From contig NZ_QMDX01000004.1 in assembly GCF_007421925.1 (NCBI RefSeq), positions 220,689 to 284,688 of the forward strand: a stretch of DNA of 64,000 nucleotides, in the 5' to 3' direction. The position numbers and the translations under genes were made by a program. The notes under the pieces were generated by a model. It did no database searches, was not told the DNA's origin, and saw only the letters and a list, made by a program, of their open reading frames with translations. Origin of the DNA: Haloglomus irregulare. GTDB taxonomy: Archaea > Halobacteriota > Halobacteria > Halobacteriales > Haloarculaceae. Position 1 is the stretch's first letter. Each line of letters opens with the position of its first letter. This document shows, one piece after another, positions 45,469-55,841 of the stretch.

Positions 45469-46449
45469 ATGCTCGACGACGTCGCGGACCGGACGCCGCC
45501 GGCGCTCGCGCTCGCGGTCGCCGTGGGGGCGGTCTCGACCAGTGCGGTGCTCGTCCGCTGGAGTTCGGCGTCCGCCGCGGTGACGGCCTTCTACCGCGTG
45601 CTGTTCACGACGCTCCTGCTCGCGCCGCTGGCCCGGACCCGTTACGGCGCCGCCTTCCGCCGGCTCACGCGACGGGACGGTGCCGTCGCCGCGGTCACGG
45701 GCGTGGCGCTGGCGCTCCACTTCGCCGCCTGGTTCGAGTCGCTCCGCTGGACCTCCGTCGCCGCGTCGGTCACGCTCGTCCAGGCCCAACCCGCGTTCGT
45801 CGCGGTCGGGGCGTGGCTGCTGCTCGACGAGCGTGTGACCCGACGGACGGCCGCGGGCGTTGTGCTGGCGCTGGCCGGGATGGCGACGCTCTCGGTCGCG
45901 GGGTCGACCGGAGACCTCGTCGGCGGCAGTCGGCCGCTCTACGGCAACGCCCTGGCGGTGCTGGGGGCTCTCGCGGCCGCGGCGTACGTCCTCGTCGGGC
46001 GGTCGCTCCGCCAGCGGGTGCCGCTCCTCCCCTACGTGACGGTCGTCTACGGCGCCTGTTCGGCGACCCTGCTGGTCGCGGCCGTCGTCGTTGCGCTCGA
46101 CGGGGCGGGTGCCGGTACGGCCCCGGTCGACGCGCTCGTCAGCGGCCTGTTCGCCCATCCGGCCCGGGACTGGCTGCTGTTCCTCGCGATGGCTGTCGGC
46201 CCCGGACTGCTCGGCCACACCGTCATCAACTGGGCGCTGGCGCACGTCGAGTCCTCCGTCGTCAGCGTCTCGTTGCTGGGCGAACCGGTCGGCGCAACGG
46301 TACTCGGCGTGCTGCTACTGGGCGAGACGGTCGGGCCCGGCACGCTCGTGGGCGGGGCGGTCGTCCTCGCGGGCGTGGCCGTCACGGCCCGAGCACGAGC
46401 CGCGACCGACGACGCGACGGATGCCCCGGGGCCGGAGGCCGTCGACTGA
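45469..46449 (+). CDS. EamA/DMT-superfamily transporter
   Basis: A 326-residue protein with ten hydrophobic segments in two EamA repeats: VGAVSTSAVLVRWSSASAAV in the first helix, TSVAASVTLVQAQPAFVAVG at the end of the first repeat, and VESSVVSVSLLGEPVGATVL in the second. The substrate is unknown. ATG 45469 lies 5 bases after the DUF63 stop. It is distantly related to the DMT protein at 13.8 kb but not a recent duplicate. Confidence 0.9.
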   Translation: MLDDVADRTPPALALAVAVGAVSTSAVLVRWSSASAAVTAFYRVLFTTLLLAPLARTRYGAAFRRLTRRDGAVAAVTGVALALHFAAWFESLRWTSVAASVTLVQAQPAFVAVGAWLLLDERVTRRTAAGVVLALAGMATLSVAGSTGDLVGGSRPLYGNALAVLGALAAAAYVLVGRSLRQRVPLLPYVTVVYGACSATLLVAAVVVALDGAGAGTAPVDALVSGLFAHPARDWLLFLAMAVGPGLLGHTVINWALAHVESSVVSVSLLGEPVGATVLGVLLLGETVGPGTLVGGAVVLAGVAVTARARAATDDATDAPGPEAVD

Positions 46450-47587
<1,138 letters not shown>

Positions 47588-47696
47588 CCGGCGAGCCTAT
47601 CGGGTTCCCGGCGAACGGTTCGGTCGTATCGACTGATGCCGGAATTATCCAGCTATCATTGTGGTTGCCGTAAAATAGCCCGCGGAGGCCACCGTC

Positions 47697-47739
47697 TTAG
47701 GCGCACCAAAACATCGTCAAGACTTTAGGATACCCTAAA
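47697..47739 (+). promoter_or_regulatory. Tandem iron-box-like operators of the Fe-transport operon
   Basis: A perfect palindrome TTTAGG-ATAC-CCTAAA occupies 47724-47739, 14 to 29 bases before ATG 47753, so it covers the TATA/TSS region. An imperfect copy TTAGG-CGCA-CCAAA lies at 47697-47710, with centres 28 bases apart. The form matches the sites of DtxR-family regulators (DtxR, SirR, Idr), whose cores read TTAGG....CCTAA. Binding here would block the preinitiation complex, giving repression when iron is plentiful. Confidence 0.7.
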
Positions 47740-47752
47740 CAATCCGGGAGCA

Positions 47753-48973
47753 ATGAGTGTCCACACGGCGGGAGAGACGCCCGACACCTGTGTCGTCGTG
47801 CCGACCATCCGCGAGTACGAGTGCGTCCGGGAGTACGTCGCCAACGCCCGCGAGTACGGGCATGCCGACCGGCTCCTCTTCGTCCTCGTCACGGAGGACT
47901 TCTGCGACGCCGACGCGATGCGCGCGATGCTCGACGACCTCGACGTCGCCGGCGTCGTCTTCGACGAGTCCGACCGCCACGACTGGTACGCCGAGCACGG
48001 CATCGGGGACTACGACCATGTCGTCCCCGCGGCGAGTCACGCACAGACCTCGTTCGGACTGCTCTACCTCTGGGCCCACGACTTCGAGTTCGGCTTCTTC
48101 ATCGACGACGACACCCTGCCCCACGGGACGGACTTCTTCGGCGGCCACTACCGGAACCTCTCGTACGAGGGCTCCATCACGCAGGTCCGGTCGGCCGACG
48201 ACGAGGAGCGCTGGGTGAACGTCCTCCACCAGAACTTCGACGAGCACGGTCTCTACCCCCGCGGCTACCCCTATGCCGCGATGGGCGGCGGCCACGAGTC
48301 CGAGACGGTCGACCTCGCCCGGGGCGACGTGGTCGCCTCGCAGGGGCTCTGGACGAACGTCCCCGACCTCGACGCCGTCCGCATCCTGATGGACGGTGAC
48401 CTCCAGGGTCAGGCCCAGACCCGGACCACGGCCGCGGACTACGGCGAGGACTTCCTCGTCGCCCCCGGTCACTACACCACGGTCTGTTCGATGAACCTCG
48501 CCTTCCGGCGCGAGGTCGTCCCCGCGTTCTACCAGCTCCCGATGGACGACAACGGGTGGGACGTCGGCCGGTTCGACGACATCTGGTCGGGCGTCTTCCT
48601 CAAGCGCGCCGCCGACGTCCTCGGCAAGCGCGTGTTGACCGGGACGCCCCTGTGCGAGCACAACAAGGCCCCGCGGTCCACGTTCGACGACCTCAACAAC
48701 GAGGTGCCCGCGCTGGAGCTGAACGAACACGTCTGGGAGGTCGTGGACGACGTCGGCGGCGACGCCGACACCTTCCGCGGGGCGTTCGCCGCGATGGCCG
48801 ACGCCCTCGCGGATGGGGGGTTCGAGGCGTGGACGAACAGCGACTTCCTCACCTTCGTCGGCGAGCACATGCGCGACTGGCTGGACTGCCTCGATGCACT
48901 GGACGCCGGTCGGCCCGTCCCGAGCGCCGCCGCCCCCGCGGTCGCCGAGACCGGTGGTGAGGCCGATGACTGA
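47753..48973 (+). CDS. GT75-like (reversibly glycosylated polypeptide) family protein
   Basis: A 406-residue protein resembling plant reversibly glycosylated polypeptides / UDP-arabinopyranose mutases, annotated elsewhere as alpha-1,4-glucan-protein synthase. Landmarks are TCVVVPTIREYECVREYVAN at the N-terminus, the Asp-rich metal site EFGFFIDDDTLPHGTDFFGG, and CSMNLAFRREVVPAFYQLPM followed by RFDDIWSGVFLKRAAD. The family handles nucleotide sugars or self-glycosylates. It is the first gene after the iron-box promoter, its stop overlaps the binding-protein start by 8 bases, and its job in an iron operon is not known. It may build a surface or secreted glycan that helps iron capture (inference). 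Confidence 0.8.
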   Translation: MSVHTAGETPDTCVVVPTIREYECVREYVANAREYGHADRLLFVLVTEDFCDADAMRAMLDDLDVAGVVFDESDRHDWYAEHGIGDYDHVVPAASHAQTSFGLLYLWAHDFEFGFFIDDDTLPHGTDFFGGHYRNLSYEGSITQVRSADDEERWVNVLHQNFDEHGLYPRGYPYAAMGGGHESETVDLARGDVVASQGLWTNVPDLDAVRILMDGDLQGQAQTRTTAADYGEDFLVAPGHYTTVCSMNLAFRREVVPAFYQLPMDDNGWDVGRFDDIWSGVFLKRAADVLGKRVLTGTPLCEHNKAPRSTFDDLNNEVPALELNEHVWEVVDDVGGDADTFRGAFAAMADALADGGFEAWTNSDFLTFVGEHMRDWLDCLDALDAGRPVPSAAAPAVAETGGEADD

Positions 48974-50129
48974 AGGGGGCCGTGACGGCCGGAGCCGGCG
49001 CCGCTTCCTCGCCGCGGCGGGCGCTGCGAGCGCGACGGCGCTGGCCGGCTGCAACGGGATACTGAACGACGGCGGCGGGGACGGAACCGGCGCCCCGGCC
49101 GCGGCGACGTTCGACGACTTCCGCGGCTCCGGCGCCAACATCGGCGGGCGGGGCGAGATAACCGGCACCCGCGTCGCGGACCTGCCGGACCTCTCGGGCC
49201 AGCTCAACATCTACCTCGGCGGCGGCGAGGGCGGACTGTACACCGACCTGCTCAGCCTGTTCGGTCAGGTCTACCCCGACTTCGAGCCGAACGTGCGGCT
49301 GGAGCCGAGCACCCAGCTGGCGAGCAAGATCCGCGAGGAGCAGTCGGCGGGCGGCAGCTTCGCCGACGTCTTCTGGGCGGTCGACGCCGGCTCGCTGGCC
49401 GCCGTCGCCAGCGAGGGGTACACCCGCGCGCTCCCGGACGATGTCGTCGAGGTGGTACCGGACCAGTTCCGCCCGGACAACGCCTGGACCGGCGTCGCCG
49501 GTCGGGCCCGCGCCGTCCCGTACAACACGGACCAGCTCTCCGCGAGCGAGGTTCCGGACACGGTTCGGGAGTTCCCGGACACGGCCGCGCTCCGGGATTC
49601 GATGGGCTGGGCGCCCACCTACGGCTCCTTCCAGGCGTTCGTCACCGCGATGCGGCTGCTTCGGGGCGACGAGGCGACCCGGCAGTGGGTCACCGACATG
49701 CAGGACGCCGGGGCCGCCGGCTACGCCAACGAGTTCCTCATCTCCAACGCCGTCGCGGACGGCGAGCTGGCCGCCGGTTTCGCGAACCACTACTACGCGC
49801 TCCGGGTGAAGGCCCAGCGGCCGGATGCGCCCATCGACCTCGCGTTCACCAGCGGCGACGCCGGCGCGCTCATCAACGTCTCCGGCGCCGAGGTGCTGGA
49901 GGGGACCGAGCGGGTCGACCTCGCGGAGAACTTCATCGCGCACCTGCTCACGGCGGAGGCCCAGGAGTTCTTCGCCACTCGGACGTTCGCCTATCCCATG
50001 GTTCCGGGCGTCCCGCCGGTCGGCGGACTCCCCCGGGTCGACGAGCTGAGCCCGCCGGATATCGACCTCCGGCAGCTCGACGACGTGGGCGGCACCATCG
50101 ACCTGCTGCGGGAGACGGGGGCGCTGTAG
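48966..50129 (+). CDS. Iron(III)-type ABC transporter substrate-binding lipoprotein
   Basis: A 387-residue binding protein. SRRRFLAAAGAASATALAGC is a twin-arginine lipobox, so it is exported folded and lipid-anchored. The mature part follows the FbpA/FutA/thiamine-binding class: SGQLNIYLGGGEGGLYTDLL, VRLEPSTQLASKIREEQSAG, FADVFWAVDAGSLAAVASEG and the hinge region VPYNTDQLSASEVPDTVREF. It overlaps the preceding gene by 8 bases and is followed by permease and ATPase genes. The iron box favours Fe3+ as ligand; the class also includes thiamine and phosphonate binders. Confidence 0.88.
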   Translation: MTEGGRDGRSRRRFLAAAGAASATALAGCNGILNDGGGDGTGAPAAATFDDFRGSGANIGGRGEITGTRVADLPDLSGQLNIYLGGGEGGLYTDLLSLFGQVYPDFEPNVRLEPSTQLASKIREEQSAGGSFADVFWAVDAGSLAAVASEGYTRALPDDVVEVVPDQFRPDNAWTGVAGRARAVPYNTDQLSASEVPDTVREFPDTAALRDSMGWAPTYGSFQAFVTAMRLLRGDEATRQWVTDMQDAGAAGYANEFLISNAVADGELAAGFANHYYALRVKAQRPDAPIDLAFTSGDAGALINVSGAEVLEGTERVDLAENFIAHLLTAEAQEFFATRTFAYPMVPGVPPVGGLPRVDELSPPDIDLRQLDDVGGTIDLLRETGAL

Positions 50130-50133
50130 GGGG

Positions 50134-51747
50134 ATGTCGACGCGGGAGGGGCTCTCGGCGCTGCGACGGCGGCTCCGGCGCGAGGCCGACGGCGACGGCC
50201 TCGGCCTGACACTGCTGAGTGGCGCCATCGCCGCCGCCGTCCTCTCCCCCGTCGCCTGGCTGTTCCTCCGGGTCACCGACGTCCCGACCGCCGAGGCGGT
50301 CTCCCTCCTCACGGCCCCCTCCACGACGCGGGTGCTGACCAACAGCGTCCTGCTCGTGACGACGGTCACCGTCGCCTGCGTGCTGCTCGGCGTCCCGCTG
50401 GCGATGCTCACCGCCCGGACCGACCTCCCCTTCCGCCGCTTCTTCACCGTGGTCCTCGCGCTCCCGCTGGTCGTCCCCTCCTACATCGGCGCGTTCGCCT
50501 TCGTCTCGGCGTTCGGGCCCCGGGGTGCGCTCGCGGACCTGCTCGCCCCGCTCGGCGTGGGGCGGCTGCCCGAGATCTACGGCCTCGGCGGCACCACGCT
50601 GGTCCTGACGCTGTACGTCTACCCGTACGTCTTCCTCACGACGCGGGCGGCGCTGCTGTCGCTCGACGCGGCCCACGTCGAGGCCGCCCGGATACTGGGG
50701 AAGAGCCGGCTCGCCGCCTTCCGCGAGGTGACGCTCCCGCGCATCGTCCCCGGCGTCGCCGCCGGCGCGCTGCTGGTGGCACTGTACGCGCTCTCGGACT
50801 TCGGCACGCCGGCCATCATGGGGACGGACGTGTTCACGAGCTACATCTACGTGGCGTACAACGGCTTCGCGGCCGACCAGGCGGCCCTGCTCTCGCTCCA
50901 GCTGCTCGGGGTTACGACGGTCATCCTGGCGCTGGAGTCCCGCGTCGGACAGGACGACGCCAGCGCCTATGCCTCCGGCGGCTCGCGGTCGGCGGCCCGC
51001 ATCGAACTCGGGCCGTGGCGCTGGGTGGCGGCGCTCTGCTGTCTGGCCGTCGCCGCCGTCTCGCTCGCGCTCCCGGTCGGCGTCCTCCTGCTGTGGCTGT
51101 TCCGGGGTGGGCCCGGCTACGCCGCCGGCGGCTTCCCCTTCGACCTCTCGTTCGCGGTGAACTCCGTCGGCGTCTCGGCGGCCGCGGCGCTCGTCTCGGT
51201 CCTCCTGGCCGTGCCGGTCGGCTACCTGGCCGCCCGGCGGGCCTCGTGGCCCGCCCGCCTCGCCGAGCGGGCCACCTACGTCGGCTACGCGATGCCCGGC
51301 GTCGTGCTGGGGCTGGCGCTGGTCTTCTTCGGCGTGAAGTTCGCGCCGACGGTCTACCAGACGCTCCCGCTGCTCGTGTTCGCCTACGTCGTCCGGTTCC
51401 TCCCCCAGGCCGTCGGCACGACCTCGTCCTCCGTGCTGCAGGTCGACGCGCATCTGATGGAGGCCGCCCGGGCCCTGGGGGAGTCCCCGCGGAGCGCGTT
51501 CCGGCGCGTGACGCTCCCGCTCATCTGGCCCGGTGTGCTGGCCGGCGCCGCGCTCGTCTTCCTCACGACGATGAAGGAACTCCCGGCAACGCTGTTGCTT
51601 CGTCCGACAGGCTTTGAAACCCTCGTCAGTTACATCTGGCAGGTTCAGGAGGCGGGCTACTACGGGTTGGCCGCGATACCGGCGCTCACCCTCATCGCGG
51701 TGTCGGCCGGCTCGATGGCCGTCATCCTGGCACAGGAACGGGGCTGA
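50134..51747 (+). CDS. Iron(III)-type ABC transporter permease
   Basis: A 537-residue permease with about twelve helices in two homologous halves, each ending in an EAA loop that touches the ATPase: EAARILGKSRLAAFREVTLP (about residues 184-203) and EAARALGESPRSAFRRVTLP (about 443-462). Fused two-domain permeases of this kind are typical of FbpB/SfuB iron transporters and ThiP. ATG 50134 lies 4 bases after the binding-protein stop. Confidence 0.93.
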   Translation: MSTREGLSALRRRLRREADGDGLGLTLLSGAIAAAVLSPVAWLFLRVTDVPTAEAVSLLTAPSTTRVLTNSVLLVTTVTVACVLLGVPLAMLTARTDLPFRRFFTVVLALPLVVPSYIGAFAFVSAFGPRGALADLLAPLGVGRLPEIYGLGGTTLVLTLYVYPYVFLTTRAALLSLDAAHVEAARILGKSRLAAFREVTLPRIVPGVAAGALLVALYALSDFGTPAIMGTDVFTSYIYVAYNGFAADQAALLSLQLLGVTTVILALESRVGQDDASAYASGGSRSAARIELGPWRWVAALCCLAVAAVSLALPVGVLLLWLFRGGPGYAAGGFPFDLSFAVNSVGVSAAAALVSVLLAVPVGYLAARRASWPARLAERATYVGYAMPGVVLGLALVFFGVKFAPTVYQTLPLLVFAYVVRFLPQAVGTTSSSVLQVDAHLMEAARALGESPRSAFRRVTLPLIWPGVLAGAALVFLTTMKELPATLLLRPTGFETLVSYIWQVQEAGYYGLAAIPALTLIAVSAGSMAVILAQERG

Positions 51748-51748
51748 C

Positions 51749-52993
51749 ATGACAGGACAGCAGGACACGTCTGAAACGGGCGATGTCGGGGGGACGCCGG
51801 GCGGGGCCGCCGGCGTCGAGCAGCAGCTAGACCGGACCCGCGCGGACCCCGCGCTCGACACCGACGTCGGGTGGTCGGTCGACGAGGACCACGAGGGGGC
51901 GGTGCTCGAACTCGACGGCGTCACCAAACGGTTCGGCGACAGCGTCGCCGTCGACGACGTCTCGATGGCCGTCGAGGAGGGGGAACTGCTGACGCTGCTG
52001 GGACCCTCCGGCTGTGGCAAGACGACCACGCTCCGGCTGCTGGCGGGCCTCGAACGACCCGACGAGGGTGTCATCCGGCTGAACGGCGAGCCCGTCGCGG
52101 CCGGGACGGGCGACGGCGCGGCGGCCGCCGAGACGGGCGACGTCGGGGACGGCGGGTTCCGCCCGCCCGAGGAGCGCGACGTCGGGCTCGTCTTCCAGGA
52201 CTTCGCCCTCTTCCCACACCTCTCGGTCGCCGAGAACGTCGCCTTCGGGCTGGAGGGTGACGCCGACGACAACGCCGACCGCGTCACCGAGCTGCTGGAG
52301 CTGGTCGACCTCCCGGGCTACGGTGACCGGACGCCGGACAACCTCTCGGGCGGCGAGCAACAGCGGGTCGCGCTGGCCCGGTCGCTCGCCCCCGAGCCGG
52401 CCGTCCTGCTGCTCGACGAGCCGTTCTCGAACCTGGATGTCCGGCTCCGGGTCGCCATGCGCGAGGAGGTCCGCGACATCCTCAAGCGGGCCGGCGTCAC
52501 CGCCGTCTCCGTCACCCACGACCAGGAGGAGGCGCTCTCCATCTCCGACCGCGTCGCGGTGCTGAACGGCGGACACGTCGCGCAGGTCGGCGGGCCCGAG
52601 CAGCTGTTCCAGCACCCCGAATCCCGGTTCGTCGCCAGCTTCCTCGGGCAGGCCTCCTTCGTCGACGCCGAGGTCCGCCCGGACTGCATCGAGACTGGCC
52701 TGGGCTGCATCGACCCCGTCGAGCTGGCCGGCCCCATCGACGCGTACGACGGGAGCCACGTCCAGGTGCTCGTCCGCCCGGACGACCTCCGGGCCACCCC
52801 GATGACGGCGGAGGAGGCCGACGGCCGCATCGTCCGGCGCCAGTACAACGGTCCCACCTTCGTCTACCGCGTCGAACTCGATAGCGGCGACACGGTCCAC
52901 TGCATGCACAACCACGTCGAGGAGTTCGATGTCGGCGACCCGGTCGCCGTGGACCTGGTCGCCGACCACCGGCTCGCCTGGTACCCGCCGTGA
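51749..52993 (+). CDS. Iron(III)-type ABC transporter ATP-binding protein
   Basis: A 414-residue ATPase. Walker A is GPSGCGKTTT (about residue 89), the Q-loop is GLVFQDFALFPHLS, the signature is NLSGGEQQRVALAR, Walker B is AVLLLDEPFSNLD and the switch His lies in VSVTHDQEEAL. A C-terminal TOBE-type domain (VLVRPDDLRATPMTAEEADG) fits the FbpC/PotA class. The first 50 residues and an insert around residues 115-135 are acidic haloarchaeal additions. ATG 51749 follows the permease at once. Its stop overlaps the next start as GTGA. Confidence 0.95.
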   Translation: MTGQQDTSETGDVGGTPGGAAGVEQQLDRTRADPALDTDVGWSVDEDHEGAVLELDGVTKRFGDSVAVDDVSMAVEEGELLTLLGPSGCGKTTTLRLLAGLERPDEGVIRLNGEPVAAGTGDGAAAAETGDVGDGGFRPPEERDVGLVFQDFALFPHLSVAENVAFGLEGDADDNADRVTELLELVDLPGYGDRTPDNLSGGEQQRVALARSLAPEPAVLLLDEPFSNLDVRLRVAMREEVRDILKRAGVTAVSVTHDQEEALSISDRVAVLNGGHVAQVGGPEQLFQHPESRFVASFLGQASFVDAEVRPDCIETGLGCIDPVELAGPIDAYDGSHVQVLVRPDDLRATPMTAEEADGRIVRRQYNGPTFVYRVELDSGDTVHCMHNHVEEFDVGDPVAVDLVADHRLAWYPP

Positions 52994-55233
52994 GCGCGTC
53001 CGGGTCCTCCGGTGGGCGGACGGGGGCGGATCCGGGGCCGCTCGCCCGGGTCGGTGGGCGACTCCCCGACGACCGGCGCGACCGGTACCGACTCGGGGCC
53101 GCGGCGCTTGCCGTCACCGCCGGCGTCCTCGTTTTCGTGCTCTCGCACCGTGTGTTCCCGTACCTCTCGACGAACCACGACGAGGCCGTCTACCTCCAGC
53201 AGGCCGAACTGCTGTTGCAGGGACAACTCGTCCTCCGGCCACCGGTGGCTGAGGCGTTCGAACCCTGGTTCTTCGTCGAATCCGGGCCGGAGCTCTATCC
53301 GAAGTACACCCCCGTCACGGCCGCCGTCTTCGCGGTCGGGATGGCGCTCGGCGACCCGGCGCTATCACAGGCCGTCGTCGGGGCGGGGCTCGTCGCCCTG
53401 ACGTACGCCGTCGGCACCGAGGCGTTCGACCGTCGGACCGCCCTGTTCGGGGCCGGCCTCGTCGCCGTCTCGCCGTTCTTCCTGGTGCAGACCGCGACGT
53501 TCCTGCCGTACGCGCCGACGCTGCTCATCGAACTCCTGTTCGCGTGGGCTTACCTCCGGGCCGCACGAACCGGCTCCCGCAGGTGGGCCGTGCTCGCGGG
53601 GCTCGCCATCGGCATCGCCTTCTTCGCCCGACCGTATACGGCGGTGCTGTTCGCGACGCCGTTCGTCGGACACGCGCTGTGGACCGTCAGCCGCGGACTC
53701 GGAACCGGGCGGTCGGCGGCGCTCGACGCGCTCGGACCGCAGGTCGTCGTGGCTCTCTGCGGCCTGCTCGGCGTCGGCGCGACGCTCGCGTACAACGCCC
53801 GCATGATCGGTGACCCGTTCACGTTCCCGTACCAGATCTTCGCTCCTCGGGACGGGCTCGGCTTCGGGACCCGTCGCATCCTCGGGTACGAGCGGGACTA
53901 CACGCCGGCACTGGCGCTGGAGGCGAACGCGAAGGTGGTATGGCTGCTGTTCACCCGATGGGTCGTCGCCGGCCCGCTCGGAACGGCCCTCGCGGCGGTC
54001 GGGCTCGGTGCCACGGCGCTCCGCGTCCGGCGGGCACTGGCGCGGCGCGGGGGTGGGTTGATCGGACGGGTGGCCCGGCCCGACGGCGGGACGGACGCCG
54101 CCGATCGCCTCGCTCCACGGCTCGTCCTCGCGGGGCTGTTCGCCAGCGTCATGGCCGGTAACGTCTACTTCTGGGGGAGTCTGAACGCGCTCGGCGATCT
54201 CGACCGCGCGGGTGACGGGCTGGTCTCGCTGTACGGCCCGTACTACCACTTCGACCTGATCGTCCCGACGGCGCTGTTCGCGGCGCTGGCCTGCCGGCTG
54301 CTGGCCGGTCGCTGGCGATCGTTCGTCCGGGGCCGCGTCGGCACCCCGGACGGCACCACCGCCCGCCGCGTCGCGCTCGCGGGGCTGGTGATCGGTGGCC
54401 TGCTCGTCGGCGGCACGTCGGCCGCTATCGCGGGCGATCCCCTCGCCGACAACCGGGACGCCTCCGACCAGCTCGGGGCGGCGTACGAGCCGTTCGAACC
54501 CGAGCCGCCAGCCGGCGTGGTCGTCCTGCCGACGCCGTACGGCGACTGGCTCAACCATCCCTTCCAGGTCCTCCGGAACGACCCGGACTACGACGGCCGG
54601 ACGGTGTACGCGATGGACGAGCGCGAGTTCGCCGTGGTCGACGCGTATCCCGACCGGCCGCTCTACCGCTACGGCTTCCGCGGCGAGTGGGCGCCGTTCC
54701 TCGGTGACCCGGTCCAGCCCCGGCTCTATCGCGTCGAGCACGTCCGTGGCGAGCGGGTAACGTTACACGCGACCCTCGGCATCCCCGCCGGTGTCGATAC
54801 GGTGACGCTCCGGCTGGCCGGCGGCGGCGAGAGCACCTACTACACCGTTCGCGGGCCGCCGGACGAACTCGACGCACGGGTCGTCGTCGGGGACGGCCGC
54901 GCGCGGCTGGTCGGCGACGACGTGGTGCCGGTCGACCCGGACGACACGACCGTCCCGGTCCACGCCCGCGACGAGGTGCTGGTCGAGGCGAACGCCGAGT
55001 ACGCCCCCGGGAACGCGTTCACCTACCGCCTGGAGACCCCCGTCGCCATCGACGACGGGGACTACCGGCTGCTGACGCCACACCCCGAGGTCTGCCGCGG
55101 CGCGACCCTCTGTGACGGCCAGGCTGCCCACATCCCGGAGACGGCGCGGCCCGGGGTCTCCGTCGAGACGCGCGTCACCGCCGGCACTTCCGGCGCGTCG
55201 ACGAACCGAACCGCGATCCACTCCACGACATGA
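52990..55233 (+). CDS. GT39/ArnT-like membrane glycosyltransferase
   Basis: A 747-residue protein starting at GTG 52990. Residues about 35-480 hold a dozen helices with the first-loop acidic motif YLSTNHDEAVYLQQAELLLQ that is typical of the ArnT/PMT (GT39) fold, where an Asp/Glu contacts the lipid-linked sugar donor. Residues about 500-747 are a soluble, beta-rich outer domain. Such enzymes transfer sugars from polyprenyl phosphate to lipids or proteins outside the membrane. It overlaps the ABC ATPase gene by 4 bases, so it belongs to the iron-box operon. No acceptor can be named. Confidence 0.82.
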   Translation: MSASGSSGGRTGADPGPLARVGGRLPDDRRDRYRLGAAALAVTAGVLVFVLSHRVFPYLSTNHDEAVYLQQAELLLQGQLVLRPPVAEAFEPWFFVESGPELYPKYTPVTAAVFAVGMALGDPALSQAVVGAGLVALTYAVGTEAFDRRTALFGAGLVAVSPFFLVQTATFLPYAPTLLIELLFAWAYLRAARTGSRRWAVLAGLAIGIAFFARPYTAVLFATPFVGHALWTVSRGLGTGRSAALDALGPQVVVALCGLLGVGATLAYNARMIGDPFTFPYQIFAPRDGLGFGTRRILGYERDYTPALALEANAKVVWLLFTRWVVAGPLGTALAAVGLGATALRVRRALARRGGGLIGRVARPDGGTDAADRLAPRLVLAGLFASVMAGNVYFWGSLNALGDLDRAGDGLVSLYGPYYHFDLIVPTALFAALACRLLAGRWRSFVRGRVGTPDGTTARRVALAGLVIGGLLVGGTSAAIAGDPLADNRDASDQLGAAYEPFEPEPPAGVVVLPTPYGDWLNHPFQVLRNDPDYDGRTVYAMDEREFAVVDAYPDRPLYRYGFRGEWAPFLGDPVQPRLYRVEHVRGERVTLHATLGIPAGVDTVTLRLAGGGESTYYTVRGPPDELDARVVVGDGRARLVGDDVVPVDPDDTTVPVHARDEVLVEANAEYAPGNAFTYRLETPVAIDDGDYRLLTPHPEVCRGATLCDGQAAHIPETARPGVSVETRVTAGTSGASTNRTAIHSTT

Positions 55234-55841
55234 TGAACCACGACGAACCGCCGACCGACGGGACGGACGCCGAGCCGAGCGACACGGACGCCACCCTGAC
55301 CCGCCGCGACGCGATAGCCGCGTTGACGGCTGTTGGGGCCGCGACCGCGATAGGGGGCAGTCTCTCCTGGGGCCTCCTGTCCGACGGGGACGAGGCAACG
55401 GACACCGGACGCTTCGGCGGGGACGAGCGGGCCACGCTGACCGCGCTGGCGGAGGTGCTCTACCCGTCGGCGGTCACGGAGATACCGGCGTTCGTCGAGC
55501 GCTACACCGTCGGCCGCGTCACGGACCGTCCCGAGTACGCCAGTGGGATGGCCGAGGCACTCGCGACGCTTGACGACTACGGCCAGCAGTGGGCCGACGA
55601 CCGCTTCGCCGACCTGCCGCGGGACCGGCGCGAGGCGCTGCTGGAGAGCATGGGCGTCCCGACGGCCTCGCCCGACCCGGACGGCATCGACCCGGAGCGG
55701 GTCCGGTTCTACCTCGTCAACGAGCTGCTGTTCGCGCTGTACGCGACGCCGACCGGCGGGGAGCTGGTCGGCATCGAGAACCCGCAGGGCTACCCCGGCG
55801 GGACGGCCAGCTACCGGCGCGGCGACCCCGACCCGGAGTGA
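55230..55841 (+). CDS. Gluconate 2-dehydrogenase subunit 3-like Tat protein
   Basis: A 203-residue protein with a twin-arginine signal (LTRRDAIAALTAVGAATAIG). The mature part has the subunit 3 pattern: RATLTALAEVLYPSAVTEIP, then LDDYGQQWADDRFADLPRDR and VRFYLVNELLFALYATPTGG, ending NPQGYPGGTASYRRG. In known systems this small subunit escorts a GMC-type flavoprotein dehydrogenase through the Tat pathway. No GMC gene follows here. The start ATG 55230 overlaps the preceding stop as ATGA, so it is the last gene of the iron-box operon. Confidence 0.85.
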   Translation: MMNHDEPPTDGTDAEPSDTDATLTRRDAIAALTAVGAATAIGGSLSWGLLSDGDEATDTGRFGGDERATLTALAEVLYPSAVTEIPAFVERYTVGRVTDRPEYASGMAEALATLDDYGQQWADDRFADLPRDRREALLESMGVPTASPDPDGIDPERVRFYLVNELLFALYATPTGGELVGIENPQGYPGGTASYRRGDPDPE

